Part shown: in pieces, positions 22,860 to 35,268 of the stretch
How the letters are laid out: each line of letters starts with the position of its first letter
How positions within the stretch are numbered: the stretch's first letter is position 1
From: Balaenoptera acutorostrata
Taxonomy: Eukaryota > Chordata > Mammalia > Artiodactyla > Balaenopteridae
Assembly: GCF_949987535.1 (NCBI RefSeq)
Contig: NC_080074.1
Location: 23,085,268 to 23,149,267, forward strand
Length of the DNA: 64,000 nucleotides
Direction of reading: 5' to 3'
Translations under genes and position numbers: made by a program
The notes under the pieces: model-generated
What the model was told of the DNA's origin: nothing
What the model saw: only the letters and a program-made list of their open reading frames with translations
Databases searched by the model: none

Positions 22860-23165
22860 TTCATTTATTCATTCATGCATTCAACAAATATTTATAGAAT
22901 ACCAACTATATTTGAGGCCTCATGCATAAGGAAACAGTAATAAACAGGACAGACACCAGTCTCTGCCCTCCTGAAGTTCATAATCACATGAGAGGAATAA
23001 ATAATAAACAAGTATTTACACAAATAATTCACTAGGCTAATAACAAGTGCTAGTAGAGACAAGTACAGGAAGATATAAAAGCATGTAAGGGAACCTGATC
23101 TTGATGAGGAAGGAGTGCCGTGATGAAGGGACATTTTCAGCTGAGCCCTGAGAGAACCCAGAACC
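22860..23165 (-). mobile_element. L2 LINE 3' end
   Basis: The antisense L2 terminus is well kept: ATTCAACAAATATTTATAG, then GTCTCTGCCCTCCTGAAGT, and a GAGCTGAGCCCTGAGAG-like block at the right. Confidence 0.7.
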
Positions 23166-24203
23166 AGAACATGCTAGACTCCTGCATTAGAGGTAGAGGA
23201 ATGGGCTTTTCCTCTCTCTTCCTCTATCCCTCCACGCCCTCCCCACAGAAAAAGTGAAAAGGTGCATCAGTGGGCTGTGCCCGCTACGTGCACATGACCA
23301 TAGGGTCAGGCTCCCATCAGGCTGCCTGCCCGCACCCTGTTCCACCCACACCCACAGAGGGAAAAGGAGGAGGGGGCCCATCGAGCTAGATGAAAGGATG
23401 CCTGCCTGGATAGGTTGCAGTACCTAGCAGCCAGCAGACCCCACAGGACCCAGCTGGCAGGAGAAAGGGTCAGATGTAACTGCAGGCATGCCCAGGGCGG
23501 CGCTTGGGCTCAGCTGTGGAGTGAGACTAACCGTCATGCTGCGGTTTAGCACTGGCTGGGGCCACAGCAAAACACAGTCAAAACCCCCTCCCCCGTGCAC
23601 TTTCCTCTAACAGGGCAGCTGCTCAAAACTATCTTTCCCTGTTGTTTGAAAGATCAAACTCAGAGTACAAATGGCCATTTAAGAATGTCAGTGTGCAATG
23701 GGTGAACAAGTCCATAGTATTCAAGTTGAGAACCAATTAAAAACATTAGGTGACCTCACTTCATGCCTTAAAGGCAGCATTATTTTAAGAGGTCCAAGTC
23801 TTTACTTTGCCAAGGAATCTTTGAAACAATTTTCTTTGAGAGTATTTCTCCAAGAAATGTGTACACAGAACGTGAGACAATTCGAACATCTAGGAATTGA
23901 GACATCGTGCAAAGCTTCATTATTTGGGGATTATTGTTCGGGTTTCTGTGACATAATCTATTCTTAGTGAACCCATGCCAGGGAGTCTTAAACTCTCACA
24001 TTTTCATTCATGTGACTTAGTAGTTTGGTCTCAGTAAATAACTGCATTTTGTGTATGTGTTTTTCCCACCAAAGATAAATTTTAACCTTACAAAGACAGT
24101 GTACTAGACTCTTCCACAACTGCAGTTGCATTTTTAGGAAAAGCATTCGCTCTGTCTCACGTTTTCCTGCGCACTTTTCTTATTCTATACATGACACTTG
24201 GAG
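23166..24203. other. Unique DNA, GC-richer at 23180-23620
   Basis: No repeat was recognised. The first 440 bases are GC-richer than the surroundings but have few CpG, so this is not a clear CpG island. An 89-codon frame at 23698-23967 has no recognisable domain. Confidence 0.4.
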
Positions 24204-24382
24204 CAGTGGTTCTCAGCTCTAGCTGCACATGAAAATCATCTGGGGAGATTTTTAAAAGCATAGATGCTTGGACTTCATCCCATACCAATGGAATCAAAAT
24301 TCCTATGAGTAGGGCATAGGTATTGGTATTTTGGGTAGCTCCCAGGTGAACTGTGCAGCCAGGGTTGAGAACCAGTGCCTAC
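24204..24382 (+). mobile_element. hAT-Charlie MITE (MER20-like)
   Basis: Terminal inverted repeats: CAGTGGTTCTCAGCTCTAGC and GGTTGAGAACCAGTG. Interior blocks include GAAAATCATCTGGGGAGATT and TAGCTCCCAGGTGAACTGTG. Confidence 0.85.
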
Positions 24383-24418
24383 AAGGGTCAGTTAGGATTG
24401 CTTTGCTCACATCACTTT

Positions 24419-25732
24419 TTTTTTTTTTAACATCTTTATTGGAGTATAATTGCTTTACAATGATGTGTTAGTTTCTGCTTTATAACGAAGTGAATCAGCT
24501 ATACATATACATATATCCCCATATCTCCTCCCTCTTGCATCTCCCTCCCACCCTCCCTATCCCACCCCTCTAGGTGGTCACAAAGCACCGAGCTGATCTC
24601 CCTGTGCTATGAGGCTGCTTCCCACTAGCTATCTGTTGTACATTTGGTAGTGTATATATGTTCATGCCACTCTCTCACTTCGTCCCAGCTTACACTTCCC
24701 CCTCCCCGTGTCCTCAGGTCCATTCTCTACATCTGCGTCTTTATTCCTGTCCTGCCCCTAGGTTCTTCAGAGCCTTTTTTTTTTTTTTAGATTCCATATA
24801 TATGTGTTAGCATATGGTATTTGTTTTTCTCTTTCTGACTTACTTCACTCTGTGTGACGGACTCTACGTCCATCCACCTCACTACAAATAACTCAATTTC
24901 GTTGCTTTTTATGGCTGAGCAATATTCCATTGTATATATGTGCCACATCTTCTTTATCCATTCATCTGTTGATGGACTCTTAGGTTGCTTCCATGTCCTG
25001 GCCATTGTAAATAGACCTGCAATGAACATTGTGGTACATGACTCTTTTTGAATTATGGTCTTCTTGGGGTATATGCCCAGTAGTGGGATTGCTGGGTCGT
25101 ATGGTAATTCTATTTTTAGTTTTTTAAAGAACCTCCATACTGTTCTCCATAGTGGCTGTATCAATTTACATTCCCACCAACAGTGCAAGAGGGTTCCCTT
25201 TTCTCCACACCCTCTGCAGCATTTATTGTTTGTAGATTTTTTGATGATGGCCATTCTGACCAGTGTGAGGTGATACCTCATTGTAGTTTTGATTTGCATT
25301 TCTCTAATGATTAGTGATGTTGAGCATCCTTTCATGTGTTTGTTGGCAATCTGTATATCTTCTTTGGAAAATATCTGTTTAGGTCTTCTGCCCATTTTTG
25401 GATTGGGTTGTTTGTTTTTTTGATATTGAGCCACATGAGCTGCTTGTATATTTTGGAGATTAAACCTTTGTCAGTTGCTTCGTTGGCAAATATTTTCTCC
25501 CGTTCTGAGGGTTGTCTTTTCATCTTGTTTATGGTTTCCTTTGCTGTGCAAAAGCTTTTAAGTTTCGCTAGGTCTCATTTGTTTATTTTTGTTTTTATTT
25601 CCATTTCTCTAGGAGTTGGGTCAAAAAGGATCTTGCTGTGATTTATGTCATAGAGTGTTCTGCCTATGTTTTCCTCTAAGAGTTTTATAGTGCCTGGCCT
25701 TACATTTAGGTCTTTAATCCATTTTGAGTTTA
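24419..25732 (-). mobile_element. Young L1 LINE, 1.3-kb 3' end
   Basis: The 5'-truncated L1 has its T-rich antisense tail at the left. A perfect 17-bp target-site duplication flanks it (24402-24418 and 25733-25749). It contains the 3' UTR, the ORF2 C-terminus, and sequence up to the region upstream of the Cys motif. Close similarity to the copies at 1 and 46009 places it in the same young L1 group. Confidence 0.96.
24787..25434 (-). pseudogene. L1 ORF2 C-terminal fragment (215 codons)
   Basis: The longest open frame in the window. Blocks include [20 protein letters not shown] (residues 22-41) and the C-terminal Cys motif C-x3-C-x7-H-x4-C at residues 72, 76, 84 and 89, ending in HIYGI-stop. 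A second frame (25332-25523) overlaps its upstream end in another phase, showing a frameshift near 25335-25430. Endonuclease and RT catalytic domains are absent because of 5' truncation. Confidence 0.92.
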
Positions 25733-25884
25733 TTTGCTCACATCACTTTATCAAGATTTTTTAGAAAGGTATTCCAAAGAAATCCATGGGAATTTAACAT
25801 ATGTTAATAATAATGACTCTTTGCATTTGCCTGGAGATTTTAACATTTTATATTACTCTCACAGCTCATTTGCTATTTGCATAA

Positions 25885-26385
25885 TTAATCAACATTTATG
25901 AAATATGTATCAGGGGCCACACTAGGTGCTAGAACAAAAAAGATGAAGAAGACATGACTCTTGCCCTTCAGAGATATACAGACTAGTAAATGAAGTCAAA
26001 CAAATACACTTCTAGACAAGTCACAGGTGCCATGTATAGAGTACAATGGAAGTCCAAGGAGAGTCATCTGGTATACCTAGGAGGTTCAGAACAGGACTCA
26101 TCCAGGAGGTAGCTCTTTTGCTGAGTCTTGAAAAATGAGTAAGGGGTCTCCAAGTGGAAGGTAGGGGGTTAAGAGAGGTTTCAGAAATTTCAGGCAGAGG
26201 GAGTAGAATAAGCAGACACTGAAGCTATGAAACATACTGGTGTGTTTGGTTAATTAGGTAGAAGGAAAGGTAGAAAAAGAAATGAGGCTAGAGAGTTCCC
26301 AGGGGACTTAAATCCCATACTATAGGATTTGGACCTTATCCTGGAGGCCACTATGATAAAAATCACATAACCTTATCAATAAAAA
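25885..26385 (-). mobile_element. L2 LINE copy
   Basis: Antisense L2 terminus (TATCAGGGGCCACACTAGGT, TCTTGCCCTTCAGAGATAT) then distal blocks (TCAGGCAGAGGGAGTAGAA, TTGGACCTTATCCTGGAGGC). Confidence 0.65.
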
Positions 26386-26599
26386 ATTTTAGCACAACTT
26401 TTAATATACGTTTTTTTGTTTATAGTTTACCTTAATGGAATGCTATGTTAATATATTATAAAACATAAGCCAAAGATAGAAATTTTTAAAAGGACAAGAT
26501 TAAAAATAACTCTAAATGGAAGTTCTGATGTTGTCCTCCTTCACTCCAGTGAATCACCTTGCACATCCCTGCAGTATGTATACCCCGCTTTGAGACGCC

Positions 26600-26800
26600 A
26601 CAACAGACATGTAGAGTCAGTGAAGTGACTTTCTCTGTACTTCACAGAACCTGTGAGGAAGCAAAAGTAAGAAAACTAAGCCCCAGAGGTAGTGACTTCT
26701 GGAGGTCATGCAGCTCGTTATAGTGTAGGGAGCCCTGGGACTCACGACTAAACCCCAGGCCGGTGTTCCTCCTACTACCTCACATCACCTCCCTTGAGCT
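26600..26800 (+). mobile_element. MIR SINE (weak)
   Basis: A MIR-like order: a GAGGAAGCAAAAGTAAGAAA stretch, GGTCATGCAGCTCGTTATAG, then a GACTCACGACTAAACCCCAG block. Confidence 0.5.
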
Positions 26801-27062
26801 GTACTCCTTACCACAAAGTCAGGAGGCTTTGGACGAGATACAGCTGTGTGTTCAATTATGTGATGCTTCCTTATGTTACCAAAATATGAGAGAAATTCTG
26901 ACAAAGAGACCATAAAACATCATTGGGATGAATATGAATTAGGACCACTGTATTGAGATCTAGGAGGGGAATCATTTATCTGAAATGAATGAGGAATATA
27001 TTCATCTTAGTTAACAGAGAGCTACCATGTACATGTAAGAATGAATTATCAATTTTTAAAGA
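26801..27062. other. No recognised feature
   Basis: Short unique stretch. Nothing could be assigned. Confidence 0.5.
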
Positions 27063-27260
27063 GGGCAATATTGCATAGTAGATGGAAAGAACATTGGCTT
27101 TGGAGTCAGGTGACCTGAGTTTGAATCCTAACTCTGCCACTTAATATGCTTTGTATAAACTTGGGCAACTTGCTTAAGCTGACTCACCAGTGAAGCCTGG
27201 CTGGATGATTTTTCCCATAAGACTGATGTGAATACTAAATAAACTCTCAGTAGATGTTCT
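27063..27260 (-). mobile_element. MIR SINE
   Basis: Antisense MIR: GGCTTTGGAGTCAGGTGACC, TGAGTTTGAATCCTAACTCT, CCACTTAATATGCTTTGTAT. Confidence 0.75.
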
Positions 27261-27439
27261 TTTTCCTCCCATTCCTCAACAAATAGAATGCCACAAATTG
27301 TGCTAACCACTAAAATTGGACTGAACATTATTCCATCCTACTTGGATCATGCACAAGGCAGGAATTTCTATTAAATCATTTTTGTAAATTAGAGGAAGGC
27401 TTGCTTCGTATTGGAAAAAGTGTTGACTAGTTTTTTTTT

Positions 27440-27600
27440 TCTATATGTAATAATAGCTACCATTTACTGAAGGTCTACTAGGTGCCTAGGATTTTATTAG
27501 CTAGTATACATATAATATTTCATTTAATTTTTACAGCATCATTAGCGGCAAGTATTATTGTCCTTATTTTATAAATGAAGTTAATTGGTAGAGAGCCTAC
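27440..27600 (+). mobile_element. MIR SINE
   Basis: Sense MIR: TAATAGCTACCATTTACTGA, GGTGCCTAGGATTTTATTAG, and GTCCTTATTTTATAAATGAA. Confidence 0.7.
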
Positions 27601-27754
27601 AACTAGAATCTACTCTTATTTGTCCAAACTCTTCTCCCTTAACTATTACTTTAGGTTAAAGGGTATGAATCTAAAACCTCATTTCACAAACTCTTTCACA
27701 GAACACTAGCTTCTTCAGATATAAGTATTCATTCCAGAGTCAAGACTGTCTATT

Positions 27755-28080
27755 GGGCTTCCCTGGTGGCGCAGTGGTTGATAATCTGCCTGCCAAGGCA
27801 GGGGACACGGGTTCGAGCCCTGGTCCAGGAAGATCCCACATGCCACGGAGCAACTAAGCCCGTGCGCCACAGCTACTGAGCCTGCGCTCTAGAGCCCGCG
27901 AGCCACAACTGCTGAGCCCATGTGCCACAACTGCTGAAGCCCGTGCGCCTTGAGCCCGTGCTCCGCAACAAGAGAAGCCACTGCAATGAGAAGCCCGTGC
28001 ACCACAACAGAGAGTAGCCTGGCTCGCCACAGCTAGAGAAAGCCCGTGCGAAGCAACGAATTCCCAACATAGCCATAAAT

Positions 28081-28111
<31 letters not shown>

Positions 28112-28114
28112 TAA
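27755..28114 (+). mobile_element. CHR-2-type tRNA-Glu-derived SINE
   Basis: The head starts at 'gggcttccctggtggcgcag'. Pol III A-box (27767-27777) and B-box (27811-27819) are conserved. The middle holds partly repeated GAGCC(C/A)..GCCACAACTGCTGA modules, making it longer than the other copies. The tail is a (TTTA)n run at about 28078-28110. No target-site duplication could be set confidently. This SINE type is restricted to cetaceans, hippos and ruminants. Confidence 0.93.
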
Positions 28115-29880
28115 AATGTATTTGACCATAGAAACCTTTCTGGTTTCCAGGAATACATATTAACATCACCCAGGAAAAAATATTCAATAACCACTAATTT
28201 GAGAAATGCTTATCTAAAGAAACTATGAGATTAATTCCATTTGATATGCTTTTTGGTATTATCTGAAAGCCAAAAACAGATGAAATATTGTTTTCCTAAC
28301 CCTTTGGAAGATTTAGTAGGTTCAGGACAGGGAATACTATATGGTTCTTTTCTATAGCAACAATTCCACACAGATAAGCCTTTAGTCTCCACTGCTTGCT
28401 GCTCATCCATCTTGGTCCCTTTCACAAACATAAAATTTGTTTTGGAAAGACAAAACTAAAGGTATTATGGTTCTGAGCATCCTGGAACTATGCCATCCTA
28501 TTCAGGGTGAACTTTTCAGAACAGAAAGAATGACTGTACTGCATGTCAAACAACTCATGGGAGAAAACATCTCTCTTCCTATACACGTGGCTATGACTAA
28601 AGAAAGCTTGCTCCTTATAAAGAATTCTCAGTGGTGGAGCTGCAGGGCTGATTGATGAGTGCTGCCTACCAGAGTAGGGAAAATGCAAAGAGAAGCTGCA
28701 CACAAAACAGGAAGAACGCAGACTGCCAATCTGCAGTTCCCCGTGGTCCCCTGCTGGGGTCTGGAGGCTGTAGGAAAAGGACAAGACAAGGGGGAGAATG
28801 CAGAGAGAGGTGGGAGAGGATTGTAGCCAGTGAAAGCCAGGATGAGGTTGGTGTGTTTGTTCCACTATTGGACTGAGCTCTGTCAGGCAGACGCTGAACA
28901 ACACAATATAGATTTAGAGCTTGTTAAGATCAGGTGCACAGGTATGTCACTTCCCAGTAATCAACAGAAGGCTTTATGAAAGTATAATCTGGGGCACCAG
29001 TTTCCTTCTGGGAAAAGTGCCTTCTTACGCTTTCCTTAAAGAAATAGTATTTTGGTTTAGATTGTTGAGAAACCAATCAGAAAACAGAGAGGTTAAGCTT
29101 GAGGGGGCCAATGCAGTGATGAAGGGCAGGATTGAAAAAGCCGCACTTCCTTCCTATCACATACAGAAGTGTCTAGGAAATACTTGACCACATAATACGA
29201 TGAAGTTTGGGTCCTTTTTTTCCCCAGAGGCAAAAGACATGGCTGTAACAGGATATCAATATAAATTTTAAACTGTAATACAGGGTATTCTATCTCAGAT
29301 TTTAGAGTTAACCTATCTGTGCAGTATAAAGCCACTATTTGATGAAGGTGTATTATCCCCAAATATAATCCTAATAGAAAACAGGAGAAAGGAGTCTCTA
29401 TTAAGTTGCTGCTTTGTATTTACCCAGAACCTCAACTTTGGTTATTTTGCCTCTCCATTATTCTCATCTAAAGAAGTCATTTTCTTTTAACCTTAAATAA
29501 AATTTTCAGGTCCTAAAAAATTATTTTTCCCCTTTGGCCAGTGACCAGAAGCCCCCAAGTTTCTCTAATGTTAAAGTTCTACTTTAATTATGTTCAAAAT
29601 AGCTTGAGTTTGAAAGATATTGTTGATTGGGCTCTATGAAGTGCAAGAGATGTTAAACTTTACAGAGCATTCATCAACAACTCAAGTCACCAGTGTCCAT
29701 GATGGACAGAATCAGGTTGATTTCACTTCCCAGGGTAAGAGAATACCCTAACAATTCTGATTATCCTCAGGCTATTACTCCTGGTGCCTTAAAAGCCATT
29801 CCTCAAATGTCATTTGCTGTCACCATCATTTTCTGCCAGAGATGCCAGCATGGTAACTTCTGAATTGTCCCACTAGTGTA
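28115..29880. other. Unique DNA
   Basis: No repeat was recognised. Frames of 66-138 codons on both strands (28231-29362) overlap heavily and look like chance. The frame at 28488-28904 on the minus strand is the longest but has no domain I know. Confidence 0.45.
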
Positions 29881-29949
29881 ATATATAGATAGATAGATAG
29901 ATAGATCACGATGTATTATATATATATATATATATTATATATTATATAT
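29881..29949. repeat. (GATA)n and (TA)n microsatellites
   Basis: A short GATA run is followed by alternating TA. These lie just left of the old L1 3' end. Confidence 0.85.
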
Positions 29950-30249
29950 CCCAATGAAAAACATGAGTGCCCAAATTTACACAACATCATTTTTTATAAT
30001 AGCTTTACTGAGATATAATTCACATACCATTAAATTCACTCTTGTATAAGGTACAATTCAGTGGTTTTTAATGTATTCATGGGATTGTGCAACCATCACC
30101 ACTATCTAATTTTAGAACATTTTCACTGTCCCAAAAAGGAACCTCATGCCCACTGACAGTCACTCCCTGTTCCTCTCTGTCTCCATCCCATATATTGGAA
30201 ATTTCTTACAAATGGAATCATACAACATGTGATCTTTTTGATCAGTTTC

Positions 30250-33200
30250 TTTCATTTAGCATAATGTTTTCAAGGTTCATCCAAATTGTGGTATATATAA
30301 GTACTTCATTCCCTTTTATTTGCAAATTTTTATTCCATTGTATGCATAGAACACATTTTATTTATTCATCAGTTTTTGAACATTTGGATTGCTTCTACTT
30401 TTTGGCTATTTGAAAACTATAAATATTTATATACAAAGTTTTGTATAGACATATATTTTCAGTTCTCTTGGGTATATACCTAGAAGTGGAATTGCTGGGT
30501 CATATGGTAAATCTAAATTTAATTTTTTGATGAACTGCCAAACTATTTTTCAAAGAGGCTACACCATTTTACAATCCCACCAGTAATCTATGAAGGTTAA
30601 AATTTCCCCACATCTTTGTCAGCACTTGTTATTGTCTGTCTTTTTTATTTTAGTCATCTTAGTAGGTGTGAAGAACTGTTTCATTGTTTTTGATTTGAAA
30701 ATCAAATCCCTAATGACTAATGAGGTTGAACATCTTTTCATGTGTTTATTAGTCATTTGTATGTCTTCATTTAAGAAACGTCTATTCAGATCCTCTGCTC
30801 ATTTTTTACTTGGGTTGTTTTTTTGTTATTGAGTTGTAACAGTTAATTACATATTCTAGCTAGAAGTCTCTTATCAGATACACGATTTGAAAACATTTTC
30901 TACATTTTTGTGGATTGCCTTTTCATTTTCTTGATGATGCCCTTTGAAGCATGTAAGCTTTTCATTTTCATGAAGTCTAATTTATTTATTTTTTTCTTTT
31001 GTCACTTGTGCTTTTGTCATATCCAAGAACCCATTGCCAAATTCAGTGTCATGAGGATTTATTCTTGTGTTTTCTTTAAGAGTTTTATGGTGTTAGCTCT
31101 TTCATTTAGGTTACTGGAAATGTAGGTTAAATTTCATTTCCAGTGTTAGCTCATTCATTTTGAATGTGTTATTACTAATCTAATCTCTATTCTTTTGAAT
31201 GTGGATATCCAGTTATCCCAGAACCATTTGTTGAAAAACCTCTTTTCCCCTCCATTGGATTGTCTTGACACCCTTTTCAAAAATCAGTTGACCATGTAAG
31301 AGTTTATTTCTGGGCTCTCTATTCTACTCCATTGATGTATATTTCTATCCTTATGCCAGTACCACACTATCTTAATTACCGTAGCTTTATAGTAAATTTT
31401 GAAATCAGGAAGTGTGAATTCTCCAACTTTGTTCTTCATATTCAAAAGTTTTGAGGGTTGTTTTTCTAACTTTCCTCAGTCCTTTGCATTTCCATGTGAA
31501 TTTTAGGATCAGCTAGTCAATTTCTACAGATAAAGGCAGCTGAGATTTTGATATGGATTGCACTGAATCTGCTGATCAATTTGGGGAGTATTGCCATCTT
31601 AACAATATAAGTCTTCTGATAAATGAACATGAGTTGTCTTCCCATTTATTTAGGTCTTCTTTAATTTGTTTCAATGATGTTTTGTAGTTTTCAGTATACA
31701 AGTCTTTCATCTCTTTTGAAAAATTTATTCCTCAGTATTTTCTTCTTCTTGGTGCTATTGTATAAAGAATTGCCTCTTAATTTCATTTCCAAATTGGTCA
31801 TTGATAATATATAGAAATACACTGTATTCCCTTATATCAGGCAACTTTGCTGAACTTGTTGATTAGTTCTAGTAGTTTGTGTACGTGTGTTTGTGTGTAT
31901 GTATTCCTTAGAATTTTCTATATAGTCAATCATATAACTTGCAAAGAGATCATTTTATTTCTTCCTTTTCAATCTGGATGCATCTTTTTTTTTTTCTTGC
32001 TTAATTATCCTGACTAGAACTTGCAGTATAATATTGAGTAAAAGTGACAAAAATACACATCCTTGTTTTGTTCTTGATTTTAGGGGGACAGCATGCAGAC
32101 TTTCACCACTAAGTATGATTTTTAACTGTGCAATTTTGGTATATGGCTGGCCTTTATCTAGTTTTTCTAGTTCATCAAGTGATTTTTTTCAAGAAGGAAT
32201 GTTGGACTGTGTGAAATGCTTTTTCTGCATCTATTAAGATAATCATGTCATTTTTGCCCTCTAATCTAATATTAATATAATATATAATTAATGTAATATA
32301 GTAATATTACATTGATTGAAGGTTGTATACTGAGCAATCATGTCATTTTTTGTCCCTTATTCTATTAATATAATATAATATAATGTAACATAACATAATA
32401 TAATATAATATAAATGTTACATTGATTGAAGCTTGTATGTTGAATAATCTTGCATTCCCAGGATATGTTCCACTTGTTCATGGTGTATAATTCTCTTATT
32501 ATGTTGCAAGATTCGGTTTGCTAGTGTTTTCTCAAGAAGTTTTGCATATATATTCTTAAGAGATATTTTCTTGTGGTGTCTTTGTCTCATTTTGGTATCA
32601 GGGAAATACTGGCCTCATAGAAATAGTTTGGAAGTATTCCCCCCTCTTCTACTTTTTGGAAGAGCATCTGAAGTTTGGTGTTCTTTTATAAGCATTTGGT
32701 AAAATTCACCAGTGAAGCCATTTTGGCCTGGACTTTTCCTTGTGGGAAGCTTTTTTTATTACTAATCTAATCTCTATTCTTATTATACTCAAATTTTCTA
32801 TTTTTTCTTGAGTCTGTTTCAATCATTGTGCCTTCGTTTTTCTGTTTCATCTCGATTATCTAATCTGTTTGCATACAGTTGTTCATAGAATTTGCTCATG
32901 ATAGTTTTTATTTCCGTTAGATTAATGTTCCCTCTTTTATTCCGAATTTGGTAACTTCAGTATTCTCTCTTTTTTTCTTGGTTAGTCTACTTAAGTATTT
33001 GTCAGTTTTCTTGATCTTTTCCAAGAATGAACTTTTGATTTTTCAAATTTTCTCTATTGTTTTACCCTTCTCTGTATTATTTATTTCTACTCTAATGCTT
33101 ATTATTTCCATTCTTCTTCTTGCTTTGGGTTTAGTTTGCTTTTCTCTTCCTAGTATCTGTAGGTGGAAATTCAGGTTATTAATATGATATCTTTCTTGTT

Positions 33201-34372
33201 TGATATAGGCATTATAGCTATGAATTTTACTCTAATAACTGTTTTAACTATATCCCATAAGCTTCAGTATGATAGATCTTCATTTTCATTATCTCATAGT
33301 ATTATCTAATTTCCCTTGTGATTTTATTCTTTGACCCATTGGTTATTTAGGAGTGTACTATTTAATGTATCTGTACTTTCAAATTTTCTAAAAATTCTTC
33401 TGTTATTGATTTCTAATTTTAGTCCACATGGTCAGAGAATATACTTTGCTGGATTTAAATCCTTTTAAATTTATTAAGGCTTGTTTTATGACCTAACATA
33501 TGATCTATCCTGGATAAACATTCCATATGCACTTGGGAAGACTTTTTATTCTACTATTGTTGGGTAAAGTGTTCTATAGATGTTGTTATGTTTAGTTGGT
33601 TTGTAGTGTTGTTCAAATCTTCTATTTCCTTGTTGATTTTGCCTACTTGTCCTTTTCATTATTGAAAACAGGGTACTGATGTTTCCAACTATTGATATTA
33701 TTATTATTCAATTCTATCATTTTTTGCTTCATGAATTTTAGGGCTCTGTTGTTAAGTACCTCCATATTTATAATTATTATGTCTTCCTCATGGATTGACC
33801 CGTTTATCATTATAAAATTCCCTCCTTTGTCTCTGATAACAATTTTTATCCAAAAGTCTATTTTGGGGGCTTCCCTGGTGACGCAGTGGTTGAGAATCTG
33901 CCTGCCGATGCAGGGGACACGGGTTCGAGCCCTGGTCTGGGAGGATCCCACATGCCGCGGAGCGGCTGGGCCCGTGAGCCACAATTACTGAGCCTGCGCA
34001 TCTGGAGCCTGTGCTCCGCAACAAGAGAGGCCGTGATGGTGGGAGACCCACGTATCGCGATGAGGAGTGGCCCCGGCTTGCCACGACTGGAGAAAGCCCT
34101 CGCACAGAAACGAAGACCCAACACAGCCATAAATAAATAAATAAATAAATAAAAATTTTTTTAAAAAAGTCTATTTTGTCTGATGAAAGTATAGCTATTC
34201 CAGGTCTCTTTTGGTTACTGTTTACATGGTAAATCTTTTTCCATCCTTTTACTTTCAACCTATTTGTATGTTTGAATCTACGGTGTGTCTCCCATAGGCA
34301 GCATATAGTTAGATCATGTTTTGTAAATCTACTCTGCCACTCTCTGCCTTCTGTTTGGAGTTTTAAGTCCAT
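30250..34372 (-). pseudogene. Ancient L1 ORF2, broken (endonuclease to C-terminus)
   Basis: The minus-strand frame at 34372 shows the L1 endonuclease N-terminus: DLTICCLWETHRRFKHTNRL and VKGWKKIYHVN. The metal-binding Glu of the ETH motif is still visible. After about 70 codons the frame enters the SINE at 34164. The rest is fragmented, with the C-terminal region recognisable to about 30250. In a live element this protein nicks DNA and reverse-transcribes L1 RNA; here it is clearly dead. Confidence 0.8.
33866..34164 (+). mobile_element. CHR-type SINE inserted in the ancient L1
   Basis: A full-length copy with A-box (33879-33889), B-box (33923-33931) and an (AAAT)n tail. A perfect 14-bp target-site duplication flanks it (33852-33865 and 34165-34178). 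It interrupts the endonuclease part of the old L1 ORF2, in opposite orientation to the L1. Confidence 0.96.
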
Positions 34373-35268
34373 TAATATTTACTATAATTACTGGTGAGGT
34401 TGGATTTGTATCTGTCATTTTGCTCTTTGTTTTCTGTATTTATTTTTCTCATGTCTTTTTATTCCTCTATTCCTTGACTACTGCATTCTTTTATGTTAAA
34501 TAGATATTTTCTAGTATACCATTTTAATTTCCTTGTTGCTCTTTTACTGTATTTTTAAATTTGTGTTTTTAGGGTTTGCCCTAGGGATTGCAATTAACAT
34601 CTTAACTGAAAACAATCTAGTTTGGATTAATACCAATTTATATTCAGTTATATATAAAACTTGGCACCAGTATAGCTCCATTCCTCCTCTCCTCCTTTGT
34701 GTTGTTATTGTCATACAAATTAAACTTCATAATTATAAATCCATCAACACAGTTGTATAATTATTGCTTTATGCAGCTGTCTTTTAAATAAGACTGAAGA
34801 AGAAAATAGGTACAAGCAAAAAATACGTTTAAACTGTCTTTTATTTTTATAAATTTGGTTATCTTTACTGGTGCTCTTTATTTTCTTCATGTGGATTTGA
34901 GTTACTGTCTAGTGTCTTTTCATTTCATCCCAAAGGTTACCCTTTACTGTTTATCGTAGGACAGGTCTCCCAATGATGAATTCTCTCAGTTTATCTGAGA
35001 ATGTCTTAATTTATCCTTTGTTTTTGAAGGATAGTTTTGCTGGATATAAAATTTTTTGTTGATAGTCTTTCTTTCAGCATTCTGAATATCTCATTCCATT
35101 GCCTTCTAGACACTAGCTTTTTGATGAGAAGAAGATGTTAATCTTCTTGAGGAGCCCTTGAACTTGATGAGTCACTTATCTCTTGCTATTTTCGAGATTC
35201 TCTTTTTGTCTTTGTCTTTGGACAGTGTGACTGTGGTGTGTCAAGGTGTAGATCTCTTTGACTTTGTA

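Noticed and set aside
27755..28114. tRNA gene, because of good A and B boxes
   Set aside because: The boxes belong to a tRNA-derived SINE. There is no cloverleaf, and a SINE body and tail follow.
28488..28904. 138-codon minus-strand frame as a host exon
   Set aside because: It has no recognisable domain or splice signals, and frames of the opposite strand overlap it.
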